The notes under the pieces were generated by a model. The model was not told the DNA's origin. It searched no databases and was given only the letters and a program-made list of their open reading frames with translations. Positions 47,007-59,279 of a stretch of 64,000 nt of DNA are shown piece after piece. Origin of the DNA: Prostheceraeus crozeri (lineage: Eukaryota > Platyhelminthes > Polycladida > Euryleptidae); assembly GCA_907163375.1 (NCBI GenBank), contig CAJQUW010001043.1, positions 914,501 through 978,500 of the forward strand. The letters run 5' to 3'. The translations under genes and the position numbers were made by a program. Each line of letters opens with the position of its first letter. Position 1 is the stretch's first letter.

Positions 47007-47147
47007 TTACAGAACTCGTGCAAAGATATCCAGCTTAATTGCATTTTTCTCGATCAACAAACTATGCCCTCGTCCTTCGGGCTCGTGCATAGACATGTTG
47101 ATCTCAAAAAATGCAATAAAGCTGGATACTTTGCACTTGTTGTGTAA
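47007..47147. mobile_element. 141-bp hairpin element (MITE-like)
   Basis: The whole unit folds on itself: GTGCAAAGATATCCAGCTTA ... GATCAACA ... CTATGC on the left pairs with the right arm ending CTGGATACTTTGCAC. The loop is GC-rich (CCCTCGTCCTTCGGGCTCG). The outer ends TTACAGAAC and GTTGTGTAA are roughly inverted. The stem is about 55 bp with few mismatches. It could be a MITE or a precursor-like hairpin; a repeat origin is more likely. Confidence 0.65.
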
Positions 47148-48204
47148 ATAACTATTAAATGATCATAGAATTAGCACCTCATCGACTTTGAAACATGAAT
47201 ACTTATGCGTAGAATGGGCAAGATATTTGGCAGCAGAAATATTCCTCAATTCTCTATTTAATGGTATAAAATCAGCCAAATAGAGGACCAATGAAGCTAC
47301 TTTTTAAACTGTTCTTCTTTGTTTTGGACAATTTTCTTGAAGTAATGTTATTTTTTCTTAGTGAAATGAAATAAAAATTGCTGAGATTTCAAAAATTTTC
47401 AAAGAAGATGTGCAATGAGTTTCGTTGAGATTTCTGGGATCCGGTAAATGGCAGTTTAATTTCGACTTCTTCAATGAAAGAAACAATATTTAAGTAGCAT
47501 TTTTGGTAGGAAGAAGACAAGAATCTCTTCGATCAATCAAGGCTAGTTTAAGCTCAAATTGATGAATTTTGACTTGCGCTATAAGAACTCAAGAAGTTTG
47601 TTGACCCATCTGGGCTCCAGACATAAATGAATGAAATATTACAAATGAATGATGATGCGAGGAGAAAGATGACAATGGGTGAATGATAAAAATTAAAGAT
47701 AAAATAATCCAACACGTTCGCCGTTGTCTATTATAAAATAATTGTAATCGCCAATGAAGAAGCCTTAGGTCTTGAAGTTGAAGAAAATTCAAATATTATT
47801 CTGCTTAATTGACGCTAATTTGATTTATTGAAGTATCCATGCCCATTTGCAGTCAGGGAGTGTAAAATACATTTTCACAAATTACTTTTTAGGAAATCAC
47901 GTTTCAGATCACATCAGTTACGGCGTGCAGCCATAACAGACGGGGGAAGTATTCTTATATGAAACTAACCTGACACTCTTCGTCATTCAAAGTTTAAGGT
48001 GGAGCTCGTGATGAGCTAGTGAGATTTTCGAACGTACCGGGAGCTTGATAGGGCCTTCGAAGAAGACCAGTATGTCTCTTGTCGGCTTAACCTCGGAAAA
48101 CCCGGTACAATAAATAATGATAGAAAATCATTGATACTTTCCAAAATTGCTTATTTATTCATTCTGACTTCAATGAAGTGATATTTTGAAATTTGAAAAT
48201 ATAT

Positions 48205-48795
48205 AAGTGACCCACCAGTGACCCATTGGGCTTTCGTGACAGTGAAACCCCGCAAATTTCGATAAAAGAAAAATGCATTGATGCTACATTACGGCTTCAA
48301 TAAAATAATATTTCGTGAATCAAATGACAAAAGACTTGCTGTTCTATGATGTGGTTCATCACTTGTGGTTTGAATACTTTTTAGTATTGCGAAGATACGT
48401 TTACTACTCAAACATCTTCACATATCACCATCAATACGGTGGTGATTGCCATACTACCATCATATCGGTGATGAAAACGGAAGAATCAGTCACGTCCTTT
48501 CACGAAGCAATCAAATGCGTCATGGTTCATGATACACACTTCATTTGGTCACAAAACATTGAATAGTTTGAATTCAAAAGCTGTGATGCAGTAGAACAAC
48601 TTCCAGTGTGTCAATCTGACCTTTACATTTTAATAATAGCTTGTACTAAGATTATTTTGCATCAAAAAGTCATAGATACAAGGAAATTACATTTTTAACT
48701 CGAATAAGCAGTTTTATCTGTTGTGTTGATAATCATTTTTTCCACCATCGTAGCTTAAATGGGTCACGGGTGACCCACCAATATTTAGGACCCTC
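48205..48795. repeat. GTGACCCACC-bounded stretch
   Basis: GTGACCCACCAGTGACCCA at ~48207 and ATGGGTCACGGGTGACCCACC at ~48759 carry the same words in mixed orientation, and the second is a palindrome. They may be the ends of a small unknown element; no target duplication was found. Confidence 0.25.
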
Positions 48796-50269
48796 ACCTG
48801 AAGTAAGGATTCGGTGTAGAAAGTTCTCCTTTGGTACATGCATACTTTAGAATATTGTTCCTCTACATTTCTAGTCTAATTTTACGAAATGGCATGTAAC
48901 ATAAAATAATCATCTTTCCTCAAGGGCACATTGGAAAACGAACCAAAATTTGATGCACACATTTTTCTTAGTGATTTAAATGAAATGAATTGAAAGTTAA
49001 TTCAATATTTTCTGAAATTATATTGAGGTGCAAAAAAACTCCAAAAATTCATCATCTTTAGTGGAGATTTTTGCCCTTCAACATCATCATTTTTATGGGT
49101 CACCATTGCGCTTTCCGGGATTGAAGTTAATGGAGTCCCTCTGTGTTGCCTGCATCCATTGTAACAAATCAGGGTATCCAAGGGTGATGGGTGAATTGGG
49201 CAAGATTGCTGTTACTTTGGGGTCCACAAGTCGAAGGAGTCCAGAAAAAAAATAGAATACCTAAAAATAGGAGCAGGATAAAGAAAGCGTCAAGTGTATA
49301 ATCGAGATATATTCCCCTAAAAAGGAACGAGAAAAATGAAATCACGAATATTGAACTATCGAGACAAGTCTCTTTTACTGTTTAGAATCCCGATAGAATA
49401 CATTGGAGAAATATCCAAAACAGGAGGGCAAAAAGAGAACGTCGAGTACTTATCTATTGAAACAATTCTGTGCAGAACCTAGAAATAATAAATTGGAGAA
49501 ATTCTTGAAAACATTAGTAAAAGACAACTTAAGATTTCTAGTGTTCTATCAAGTCCATGTATACGTCTGACCAAGACTCGCACTCTTACCAGGTAGAGTA
49601 AACTGAAGAAATTCACATCCAAAAGTACAAGCGGGGACAAGAAGACGTCGACTATCTAGTGATCAGGGGAAGTCTCTTACTCTGCTCAGAATTGGTGAAA
49701 TTCATTCCCAAACAGTGGCCCTACGCGACAAATTTCCATTTTTTTTACGCAGGCCGAGCAAATTTACGCAGGTAGACGATTGCGAATATCTGACTAATGA
49801 AAACACAATATAGTCTATACAGAATTTCAGTGCGATCATTACCTTCACGTCTGGATGCGATGAATTATTTATATATGGACTTGCTATGTGAGAAAACTGT
49901 ATTACAAAGAGTGTGAAAATAGCATGTTAACCATATGAATAAAAGAAAAGCCGTACTATTTATAGGAATAAGCTCCTAAATTTTCGCCTACTCAAGCCAC
50001 ATCAGAGGATACAATTCTACAGTAAATTCTATAATGTTTTCCCAAATAATTGATGCGTTGAGTATTGAAAATTGTGATAACATGTGAGATATGGACTTTC
50101 CTGAACACTTAATACTCACCTTGAAACCAATGCTATTGGGGATGACCGAACAGTTAGAAATTATGAGTTCGAAGACAGAGATGCATTTTATCACTCCATC
50201 TATTCAACATCTACTACTCGCAGAATATCATGAGAAAGGCACCACATAGTTTTGAAAGGAGTGTCTCCG

Positions 50270-50600
50270 TTGGAGCACACCATATAACCAACTTCAGATA
50301 TGCTGACGACAATAATCAATGCGGGCAGTATGAGGGAACTTTTGGAATTGGTGGATAGAGTACGAGCATTGAAGGCATTGAAAGCGAAAGAACCGGCTTG
50401 CTACTTAACGAAAACAATGAAAGCTTCCTGGACCAATGGGAAGTTGGTGACCGAAAACCCGCTACTGTGACGAACTGAATAACCTGTGCGGCATGTCTAT
50501 ATTGGCGGCTACGCAGGTAGCTCAAGGTAGGAGCCGATGGAAAACCATTGTGCGGAGGGCCACAGCTGGTCGTGAACGACCAATCCATCAGTGAAGATGT
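50270..50600 (+). pseudogene. LINE reverse transcriptase fragment (old)
   Basis: FRYADDNN, then in another frame NAGSMRELLELVDRV, then NLCGMSILAATQVAQGRSRW and KTIVRRATAGRERPIHQ with a stop. YADD followed by the RSRW.TIV.RATAGRE tail is the pattern of a LINE ORF2 C-terminus. It is shattered by frameshifts and deletions and differs from the LINE at 32 kb. Confidence 0.55.
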
Positions 50601-51398
50601 TGGATAAACGATTTGCTTTGATCAGTTATTCAGGCCTGTGATTAGCCTATGAGAAAAATTGAGGATTTTCCTTGAAAAATTTGAGGAATGGAAACAGAGC
50701 CTAATATGGTAATTGCAAAAAAACTCTAAATTTTAGCATGGATTTTGGGACAAGCTTCAAATCATGAAGGTCGAAGAAGGCAACCCCAGGGTTGACCACA
50801 CCACACTCAACCACACTTTTTGAAGTTGTGTATATTACAAAGGGATATTGGCCTTGTCATAATCACTTCCCGCGTTGTTACGAATTTAATTTGTTGACGT
50901 CAAGTACAATCTGCTTAGAATGTGTCGAACAGAGGATGTCAGATCAAGCTGCTGATATCGATGTGCTTCACGCTATCGTCGCCAATTCAATGATGCTTGT
51001 CAGATTTGTATACTGCAATTTTTTGAATGTAGGAAATATAATAAATACAGGCATCTAGGGCTATTGTGACGATTAATTTTCACGGATTTTAGACAAATTT
51101 TGGGAGAAAAGTAGCCTATAACTATATAAAGATTAAAATCGTTGACGGAATGCATTGTTTATGGCTTAAAAATTCAGTATTATGAAGGATACGCCACATT
51201 ACACACTAATATATTAATATTACTTTTTACGGCATAAGTTTTGGTGGCTCTTGTTTATCTGTTAGCCCTTTGATCATATCGCTCCAATCTACATTCTAAT
51301 GAACATGAATTCTCTCAGACGACACAAAGCAAGTGTCAGGAACAGGCTTGCCAGCTAAGTCGTTGGTCTCATCTAGGCAAAGAGTGAAAGGTTATCAC

Positions 51399-52525
51399 TA
51401 GGGCAGTTTTTTTTGACTTGTCAAAAAAAGTCAAAATTTTGTCAAAAATATGGGTTCGGTAAAAAAAAGTCAAAATTTATGACTGCAGGATTTTAGCTAA
51501 AAGAATGACACAAATTTAATGTAGTATGTAGAACATTAGAGTAGGCTAGATGTCTATGGTCTATTTCATTCACATTTAGCAAACTTGGCGTTAATTTGAT
51601 GTCGACAAGCTAAGTGTATGAACGGATGTGCATTATTTTCACGTTCAAGTACCGGTAGCCTTTGTTAGAGGATGCAGCAAGGAGAAAGTCGTCCATGACA
51701 GGCGAAATCCATGACACTGCTATATCCGCAGCTGTTTCATATTACCTGCGCGGCGCATCTTCTACACAACTGCGCTGAGAAAGTGCGCATTCACTTTCAA
51801 GACGTCGACAGCCTCATTTCGACGGTCAAGGCAGTGACAATAAAGAACAGGAATCGCTGCAACATGTTCTCTAGGATTAGGACTCCGCCACAGCCAGTGC
51901 TCACTCGCTGGGGTACATGGTTAGGTGCGGCCGAGTATTACGCCAAGAACTTACCGGAGGTACGTGAAATCGTCAATTCTTTCGAAGGAACGGGCATCCA
52001 TGTTAGTCGTGCTAAAGCTGCTGTCAATGATGCCACAGTCGCACAGTCCCTCGTGAAGATTCAGCGCGACTACCAGGAACTTCCGAAACTGATCGAGAAA
52101 ATGGAGAGCTCGAAATACACTCTCAAAGAAGCCCACGACGATATAGCGACACTAAACTTGAAGCAGGACTGTGTGGGCATCGGTGCTTACATAAAAAAAC
52201 GCATGATCAAGAACTGCGACGTTGACAACATTATCAAATCAAAACAAGTGAACGTGTCTCCAGCCGTGTACGCTGAACTTCAGTGCTGTCAGCCAACTTC
52301 TGCTGCAGTTGAACGATCCTTTTCTATGCTGGGTAAGCTTTTGCGCAAGGACAGACCTTTCTTGCCTGAAAATGTATGCAACTATTTGTGTATGTACTAC
52401 AATAAACTGTAATGGAATATGATTCTAGATTGGAAAATTCGCGTTTTCTTTAAGGTCAAAATTTGTCAAATTTTCTCGTTTTCAAGGTCAAAATTTGCTT
52501 TTTATAGGTCCAAAAAACTGCCCTA
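51399..52525 (+). mobile_element. hAT element, internally deleted, with perfect 8-bp target duplication
   Basis: The terminal inverted repeat TAGGGCAGTTTTTT is exact for 14 bp at both ends. GTTATCAC flanks it on both sides (51391-51398 and 52526-52533). Both ends are rich in GTCAAAATTT words. The 1127-bp unit keeps only the 3' part of the transposase gene, so it is a non-autonomous deletion derivative. The perfect duplication points to a fairly recent insertion. Confidence 0.92.
51711..52412 (+). pseudogene. hAT transposase C-terminal half
   Basis: 233 codons with no stop. HITCAAHLLHNCAEKVR is followed by the conserved PPQPVLTRWGTWLGAAEYYA and LPEVREIVNSFEG, then the dimerisation region CCQPTSAAVERSFSMLGKLL and a C-terminal NVCNYLCMYYNK. 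This is the second half of a hAT transposase of ~500-650 residues. The BED finger and first catalytic Asp are missing with the deleted 5' part. The annotated ATG is simply the first one in the remaining frame. Confidence 0.82.
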
Positions 52526-53609
52526 GTTATCACCTCTATTCGCATGAAGTTCCGCTGAGATATTGACATCCACATCTTGCAGTAGACCCAGGTTGAAAAT
52601 CTACGAACCCAGTAATATGTGGTTTGAATGTCTTAATTGATCTAAGTTCGCATACAACGATAAACGATGTGTGCATTACTTTCACACCAACACGTGTTCA
52701 GATGTCGGTCGGCAGACCCTAGAAAACGTAGCTGCAGACTCATGGGATAGCAGAGCCTCATAAGTTTCCAATTCCCACACGCTAGTGACCAGGTATCATA
52801 TAGACACTAAATTTAGAAACCATCCGCTTTACCCCATCGGATGTGTTCATATTCAGCGGAAATATAATGGAAGAGAATGGGTAAAGCAAAAGCTTCAATT
52901 GATAAGAGCATTGAAATCCAAGTGGGCTAGGCTATCTATACGTTATCACATGATGGACATAGAAGATCGATATCCTAAAGTTCTTTAAGAAGCACAGGCA
53001 ATCATTTGGCAACCCTATAGTCGCAGAAACATAATGAAGGCTGTGAAACAGGCCAAGATAATTAATGAAAATAATTGAATAAGCATTTTATTGTTGGAAT
53101 TCTCCGCAACATTATGATGTTGGAAGTAAAAATTGATTGCAGTGTTCAAATATATGCAATTTCTGTAGGTTGATTGCAGTGTTTCACTCATTAAATACGT
53201 GAAAGTGTTGCACTAAGGAGTTCGAAAGACAACAGTTTCAGACTTCTCTGCATGGCAACATACGTCCGGACGAACCCAAACATCTGCAGCCATGTATCTT
53301 CTAGAAATGAAAACAACGTGAAACAATAACAAGTTATAAATCGTAGCTGTTCATGCTCAGCAGTCAGGATGTAGGATACATGTATACATGTTATAGGATT
53401 CTATCTCAGCTTCTTGATTGGAAGTTTACATGTCATCGCCATTCACCAAAAAGCAATACATTATCATACATTTAGTCTGAAATGTGTCACATTTGAGGAA
53501 TATCTCTTCGTTAAGCTATATTTGAGGAATTTTTGAGGATTTGAGGAGTTAAAAAAATATTTGAGGAATCTGAGGAATTTGATGAGTAATCAGAGGCCTG
53601 GTTATTGCA

Positions 53610-56600
53610 TGATTAGGCCTACTTCAAGGAAATATTGGGAATACGTCTGATTGGATTGGGAAAGTTAAGTCATGCTCAAAGAGACTTTTGAAGTTACATG
53701 AAAATTAAAACTTGTCTGCTAGAATCTCAGCCATATATTGAACAGGAAAAAACAGCAGCTTCTCAACCAAATAAATGAAAGCACCGAAAATACTGTGAGA
53801 CATGATAATCAATCCATATTTTGACTTGGGATGCACTAGTTGTAGCGTACAACTGACAGTATTACATTATAAATCTGTTGAAAGCAGTTCTAACAGGCTA
53901 TTGCTATTATTCATATGATAATTACATGCATGTAGATACATTCGTGGATGAATGAGCATGATAACTATAACTTTATTTTCTACTTTGTCATTGGTCTATA
54001 AGTCCATTGAATTTATTAGGATGCCTAAACTTGTAAGAAATTGACAGAAAAGCTTGATTTTTAAAAAGTACCGTGCTTTGAATTAGGGCAGATTTGACAA
54101 AATTGGGATGTAATAAGAAATAATGCAAGTCACGCAAAACTAGAATCGCAGCCATTAGAGCTTTGGAGCAATATCAACAAATGACTAGGGAAGATTCTGG
54201 ATCCCCCTGGTTAAAGGAGGGTTAAGCCTTATTATATTCTGAGAATAGAAGCAATAAATCAAATAAATTTCGATTTCCAAAAAGCTTCTATCTTTATTCA
54301 AGAGCAAATAGTAGAACCAATACCATTGTTTCATGATGGCAAGACGTTGTGGTTTAAAAGTAGATGAGAACCATCAAAAAATCAGTTCAAGCAGCTCAAA
54401 TGTATTAGTCATTCATGAGTGACTTTGTCAGCATGTGAATCAAATCTGAAATTTAGATTTGTAACGTTTAGATCTAATGCATAATTTTTGAATTTGCATA
54501 TGGACAAAATGAAAATAAAGACTTCATCGCTGGATCACGGAGCAGTTATGATTCATGCGAATGAATGTGGCACGATATCTTGTTACAGTCCAGCAGCTGT
54601 ATATAAATCAAAAGACAGCTAGCACAAAACCTCGAAGAGGTTGTATTAAAGAGACCACATTGAGAGGGAAGAATATTGAACGAAACAAAGACAAAACATA
54701 TTCTGACTTCCGTAGAAGAAATAATCTAAGCTGACGATGCAACAAAATGCTTAGAGACCGTAGACGCTTCATTATTAATACATCTTTAATTAATATTATT
54801 AATACGAGTATATCTATATATATGACTATATGAATTCGTGTAGTTGCTACCGTCTTAACAGCAGGTAATAGAGTAAGGAGTGAAAACTTTTTATTCATCT
54901 TCACAAATACAGTGAGAACAGCTATAGAAGAGGAAGAGACAGAAGACTGCTCTTCGGTGTCTGAGAAATAGCGTTTTTGCAGTGAAACTCGCACAATCTT
55001 ATAAGAGAAGTTATCTTGCGTTGAGTGCGATGAAGTAGGCTACTACATCTAAGCATGATCGGACTGCGATGTGGACCAGGTGATCAGACGTGTGAAACGA
55101 ACTCCATTACTGGACTAACATCGGTCATGTAAAGCACAAAAACTGCTCATGACTAAAAATATGACCAGCTCCGCATCTTTTTTGAGAGCCTTTCCGATCA
55201 TCTCAAAATTATCCTCCCTAGCTGCGTATCCATAAAGTAGTACCGGGTATCTCGCAACGAACACCAGTTGCTGTATCGAAACACATGACGTCTGTATTTT
55301 AGCCGAGTATCTGTTGCGATTTCCGGAATAGCAAGTGAACTTGAATCGATTGTTGTTCAGAAGCATATGTTAGTTTCCCCCTGATTACGATGTCTGAATT
55401 CGGATTAATCGTCAAAACGAACGCAACTTTCATTTCGCAAGCATTCCATAAGTGCAACGTAGCCGGAAATAAAGGATAAAATTGACTTTTTGGTCTCGGT
55501 AGGCCTTTCACACGTCGTCATTATAGCTTCTTCTGATATTATTATTTAAACTCTGATAAAATGGCTAGAATTCATCCTCCGTAAAACTTTGAGAGAGTCA
55601 TCACTGTCAGTGCGATGGAATGGTACTTCCAGTCTACGAAGGGCAGTTCAATTCAAAATTTATTCATACTATAGCCAATGAAATATTCACCGCCCCTCAA
55701 CAGGCGATGGAACACAGGCCTGATATATCATTATATTTGAATGTTCTGTGTGAAGCTCTACCAAAGCACTCCATCTTAACGAACAGAGAATTTTCTGGTC
55801 TGCGCCATCTGCAGATCCCAATGAGGCGCAACTGCATGTTTATTAGGCAATTCGCTTGTTCATCGTTGTCGATGGTTTAAGCTGGTTCATCGTTTTTGAT
55901 GATTTGAAACTTTTGTACCGAGGCACACGGAAACTTCATCATCAAAGAACGCATCATTTGAGAATCACAATTTCCACGCATGAATGCAGCAGCATTTTCT
56001 TGGTAATTTATAAAGCAATGTCGAAGATGATAAAATGCAGCATAGAGGGGCACCCTACATACAAGCGTTGTGAAGGAGCAGTATTGGACTTGAAGGGTGG
56101 GAAAGTGGGGAATTTCCCTTCACTGACTCATCTCATCTCCGGCAGTGAAGATACACCCTCCTTCCAAGAGGGGAAGAATATTTCCGGTAGATCGGCTTTA
56201 AATTGCCTCATCCAGATTGATTAAGCATCAATTTATTATTTTTGTGAATACTATGAGCAACATTGACAGATGCAAGCCTCACGACTCTTCATAATCATCA
56301 ATAATTAACTTTCTTTGTTCAGAATGTTTGTACAAATGTATTCGACAAACAGAAAATGCTTAATGGAATAATTAAAGATAACGAAACAATATAAAAAAGG
56401 GTGGAATACAGAATGCTATCTTCCTCAGGGTCTTGTCGACAATGCACACATGGTGCTTGGTTTATGTTGATGTAATAATTCATAATCCTTCATATAATTC
56501 ACAATCATTTCAAAGTTCTTCACAATCCAGAAAAACAGGCTTAGGAACATTGCTTAACCTTCACTATGTGAATATTGATAGAAGTCCATCTTCGTGAATT

Positions 56601-56640
56601 CATTACAGGTCGTTGACGGTTTTTGACGGGAGGTGGTTCA
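53610..56640. other. No gene seen
   Basis: Several 80-130 codon frames occur on both strands (for example 54608-54994 minus and 55856-56224 plus). None has a recognisable domain, a signal or convincing splice sites. Confidence 0.4.
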
Positions 56641-56649
56641 TCATAAGTT

Positions 56650-57430
56650 GAAAGAAGAAAAAATGCACTCACTCTCTGTGGTTTGTCCGTAGAATGTTAA
56701 TGTTAAGAGTGTGTACAAGAGGCAGACGTTTCGCGACGCAGTCGCAGCCTCAGTGTCTGATAAAAACGTGCAGAATGTGTCGAACAGATCAGTGAACGTG
56801 CTTTAATACTGTCTGTATCTAGTCGCTTAGACTAGAGCATCTCTCAACCGACCAGCTAGTGTTTACGGTTTAGATCTGGATTCCTATCACGCAATAATAG
56901 GCCTCGTAAGCACACAAATGATGAGATCTGAATCAATAATAACGATCATTATGCTTGTGATGACCGCTTTGTCGTCTATCAATTTATTTGCAAAATTTGT
57001 AACAAGGCTTACATAGGTCAAACCAACAGACATTTCTAAGTTCGTTATAAAGAACATGCCAGTAGTCTCAGGTTATCCAATGACATCAGTGCACTATCCG
57101 ACCATGCTAATAGTGGTCATAACAGTAATATGTCCATTTCAGATCTTGATCTCCACATTCTGGACAAACGTAAATCGAAAATAGCTCGCCTAAAAGCTAT
57201 GTACATGCGTGATAGGAATCCAGATCTAAACCGTAAACACGAGCTGGTCGGTTGAGAGATGATCTAGTATAAGCGACTAGATACAGACAGTATTAAAGCG
57301 CGTTCACTGATCTGATCGACACATTCTGCACGTTATTCTGCGTCGCGAAACGTCTGTCTCCTGTACATACTTTTGACATTATACTTTTACGGATAAACCA
57401 CAGGGAGTGAGTGCATATTTTCTTTCTACT
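56650..57430 (+). mobile_element. Penelope-like element, truncated, with long inverted arms
   Basis: Arms at 56650-56893 and 57206-57430 are inverse copies over ~225 bp (shared words include GTTTACGGTTTAGATCTGGA and CAGACGTTTCGCGACGCAG). Between them and running into the right arm is a GIY-YIG nuclease frame with FICKICNKAYIGQTNRHF and KEHASS. Inverted LTR-like arms and a GIY-YIG end are characteristic of Penelope-like elements. The reverse transcriptase is absent. Broken, old copy. Confidence 0.75.
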
Positions 57431-58562
57431 TCTAACTTATCATTATAGGTCTACTTGCAATAAATTTGAGAATGATCCTCACTGGCGCTCTAAGTGCGAG
57501 GATGAGAGGGGCACCATAAGAATTGATGTCCTCTTCCTTTTGATAGCCACTTTTTCCGGATTTAGTTGCGACGTTGACCAAAAACGTCTGGTCGAAAAAT
57601 TCCCCCTGACACTATCAAGATCAAACATAACACTGTGTAGGAGGATCGATCAGATGCAATAAACAATAGAAAATTAAAGAAAGTATTTCTACAGTAGTTC
57701 CGCGACGGCAGCCGACTTGCCAAATCAGCCGCTTGCTTAGTGCATGCAAACTGCTCATGAGGTCCTGCCCTGCTACTGTATCAAAGGACCTTCGGCACAT
57801 CAAAATAAAAATAATGGATGAGGACAAAAATTTAAGCCTTCTCGAAAACAAGGTCAAGGCAACAAAGATGGTCGCTTTGGTGACTGGCACTACTGTCTGA
57901 GAAGAAGCTCATTGACGCCACTTCCACAATTGCTTCTTACTTTCTTTTAATGCCTCAGCATGACTGAATCTCTGCCGCTTAAACCACATATACATATAAC
58001 AGTTACCACAGTAATAATTTTTATGATAGTTCGTCAATTGCATCGATAAACAAATAAATACGCCAGATCAGACTTTTGTGCACCCTCGATCAGCTGAGGT
58101 CACGTTTCGTTGCATGGAATTTCATGCTACACTTAAACAAATTATTCTAGCACAAAACTACTTTGTTCAACAAATTCAATGCAACAGCTGTAATTTGTAA
58201 CCTACAGGCTTCCATAATTTAAATAATGCTACGTAATGGTAGAAATTCAATGTTTCTCTGACTTCTTATAGACGGTAAGATTACATTGATGCAATGACAC
58301 ACACTCATGTAGTTGATTGTGAAATAATCGACCCATGGACATCGGATTACATATTTAGGCCCACAGACATCGAACAGTAAAGCACTGGACAGCTGGTCAA
58401 GTACACGGCAATTAAAGCCACACTCTGTCGACCATCTTTTCTTGTTTTATTATATGAAAGTTTTTGAAATTTCCATATGTTTCCACAAAAACACGTGGTT
58501 TGTCCTTTACATTGGTGAATGTCAGAGAAAACGAAGAAACGAAATATGTGCAGTCTACTTAC

Positions 58563-58613
58563 TTTTATTTGCACTAGATCAAATTTCTTTTCGATCAGGT
58601 TTGAGAGATTCAT
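58563..58613 (-). CDS. Candidate short exon MNLSNLIEKKFDLVQIK
   Basis: Seventeen codons from an ATG to a strong donor, AAAA|GTAAGTAG. A TTAGCAG just before (58624-58630) could be an acceptor. It reads like protein, but there is no family match and no partner exon was found. Confidence 0.2.
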
Positions 58614-58907
58614 GACGTTAATCTGCTAATTCTCATACGATTATGAAAAATCATCACAGCAACCATTTACAATAGAACATAATGTTTGCTGATCTAAATT
58701 ATTTAGTGAAGTCGTCCTGATGAGGACTGATGTAGATCTCTAATCATCAAAAATGCACAAGTGCAGTGCTGTTGTAACCATTGGATTGATCAGTTCTAAA
58801 AATAACTCAATGGATCTTTCTGGTGGCAATAAATTGAAATTGATCAGCCTTGGCACAATTACTGGTAAAAATTGAAATCTTAAGACCTGTGACACCCTAA
58901 CAAACAT

Positions 58908-58971
58908 GCGGACTTCCGACGGAAGTCCGCGGATCTTACGGACTAGAAACGGAATTCCGTTTGTGGTCCGT
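58908..58971. repeat. Two adjacent perfect palindromes
   Basis: GCGGACTTCCG-A-CGGAAGTCCGC at 58908-58930 is followed by ACGGAC-tag-AAACGGAATTCCGTTT-gtg-GTCCGT at 58938-58971. Both are built from the same ACGGA(A/C)T words, unlike the AT-rich surroundings. Confidence 0.8.
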
Positions 58972-59279
58972 GTAATCCTTTGTGTGTCGGGACCACTCAT
59001 TCTTACTTAGCATACTGTACTACCATGGATTCCAAACACTGCGGCATACACGCTCAAAACAGACGTCTGTGCCGTCTGTACCGACTACATATGCTGTTAT
59101 TGGAATTAGGAAAAGGACAATGGTCACCATGTGTTGAGGAAATTAAAAATGGATATTATAAAACAACAGGAGACGGATGGATAAAAATTGGAAAAGTGGG
59201 GGTAATTATAATGATGCTACCACACCGATTGCAAGTGAACCAATGCTACACTATAACTGAGACTGCACATGGCGCTTAA

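Larger units (their letters stand above)
50631..53600. mobile_element. Candidate larger DNA element enclosing a hAT copy
   Basis: The left end CAGGCCTGTGATTA and the inverse of the right end CAGGCCTCTGATTA differ at one base. They are flanked by identical GTTATT hexamers (50625-50630 and 53601-53606). TTTGAGGAAT units crowd near both ends (50670-50690 and 53490-53580). No transposase of its own was seen; the 1127-bp hAT copy lies inside. A 6-bp duplication is compatible with some hAT lineages. Confidence 0.45.
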
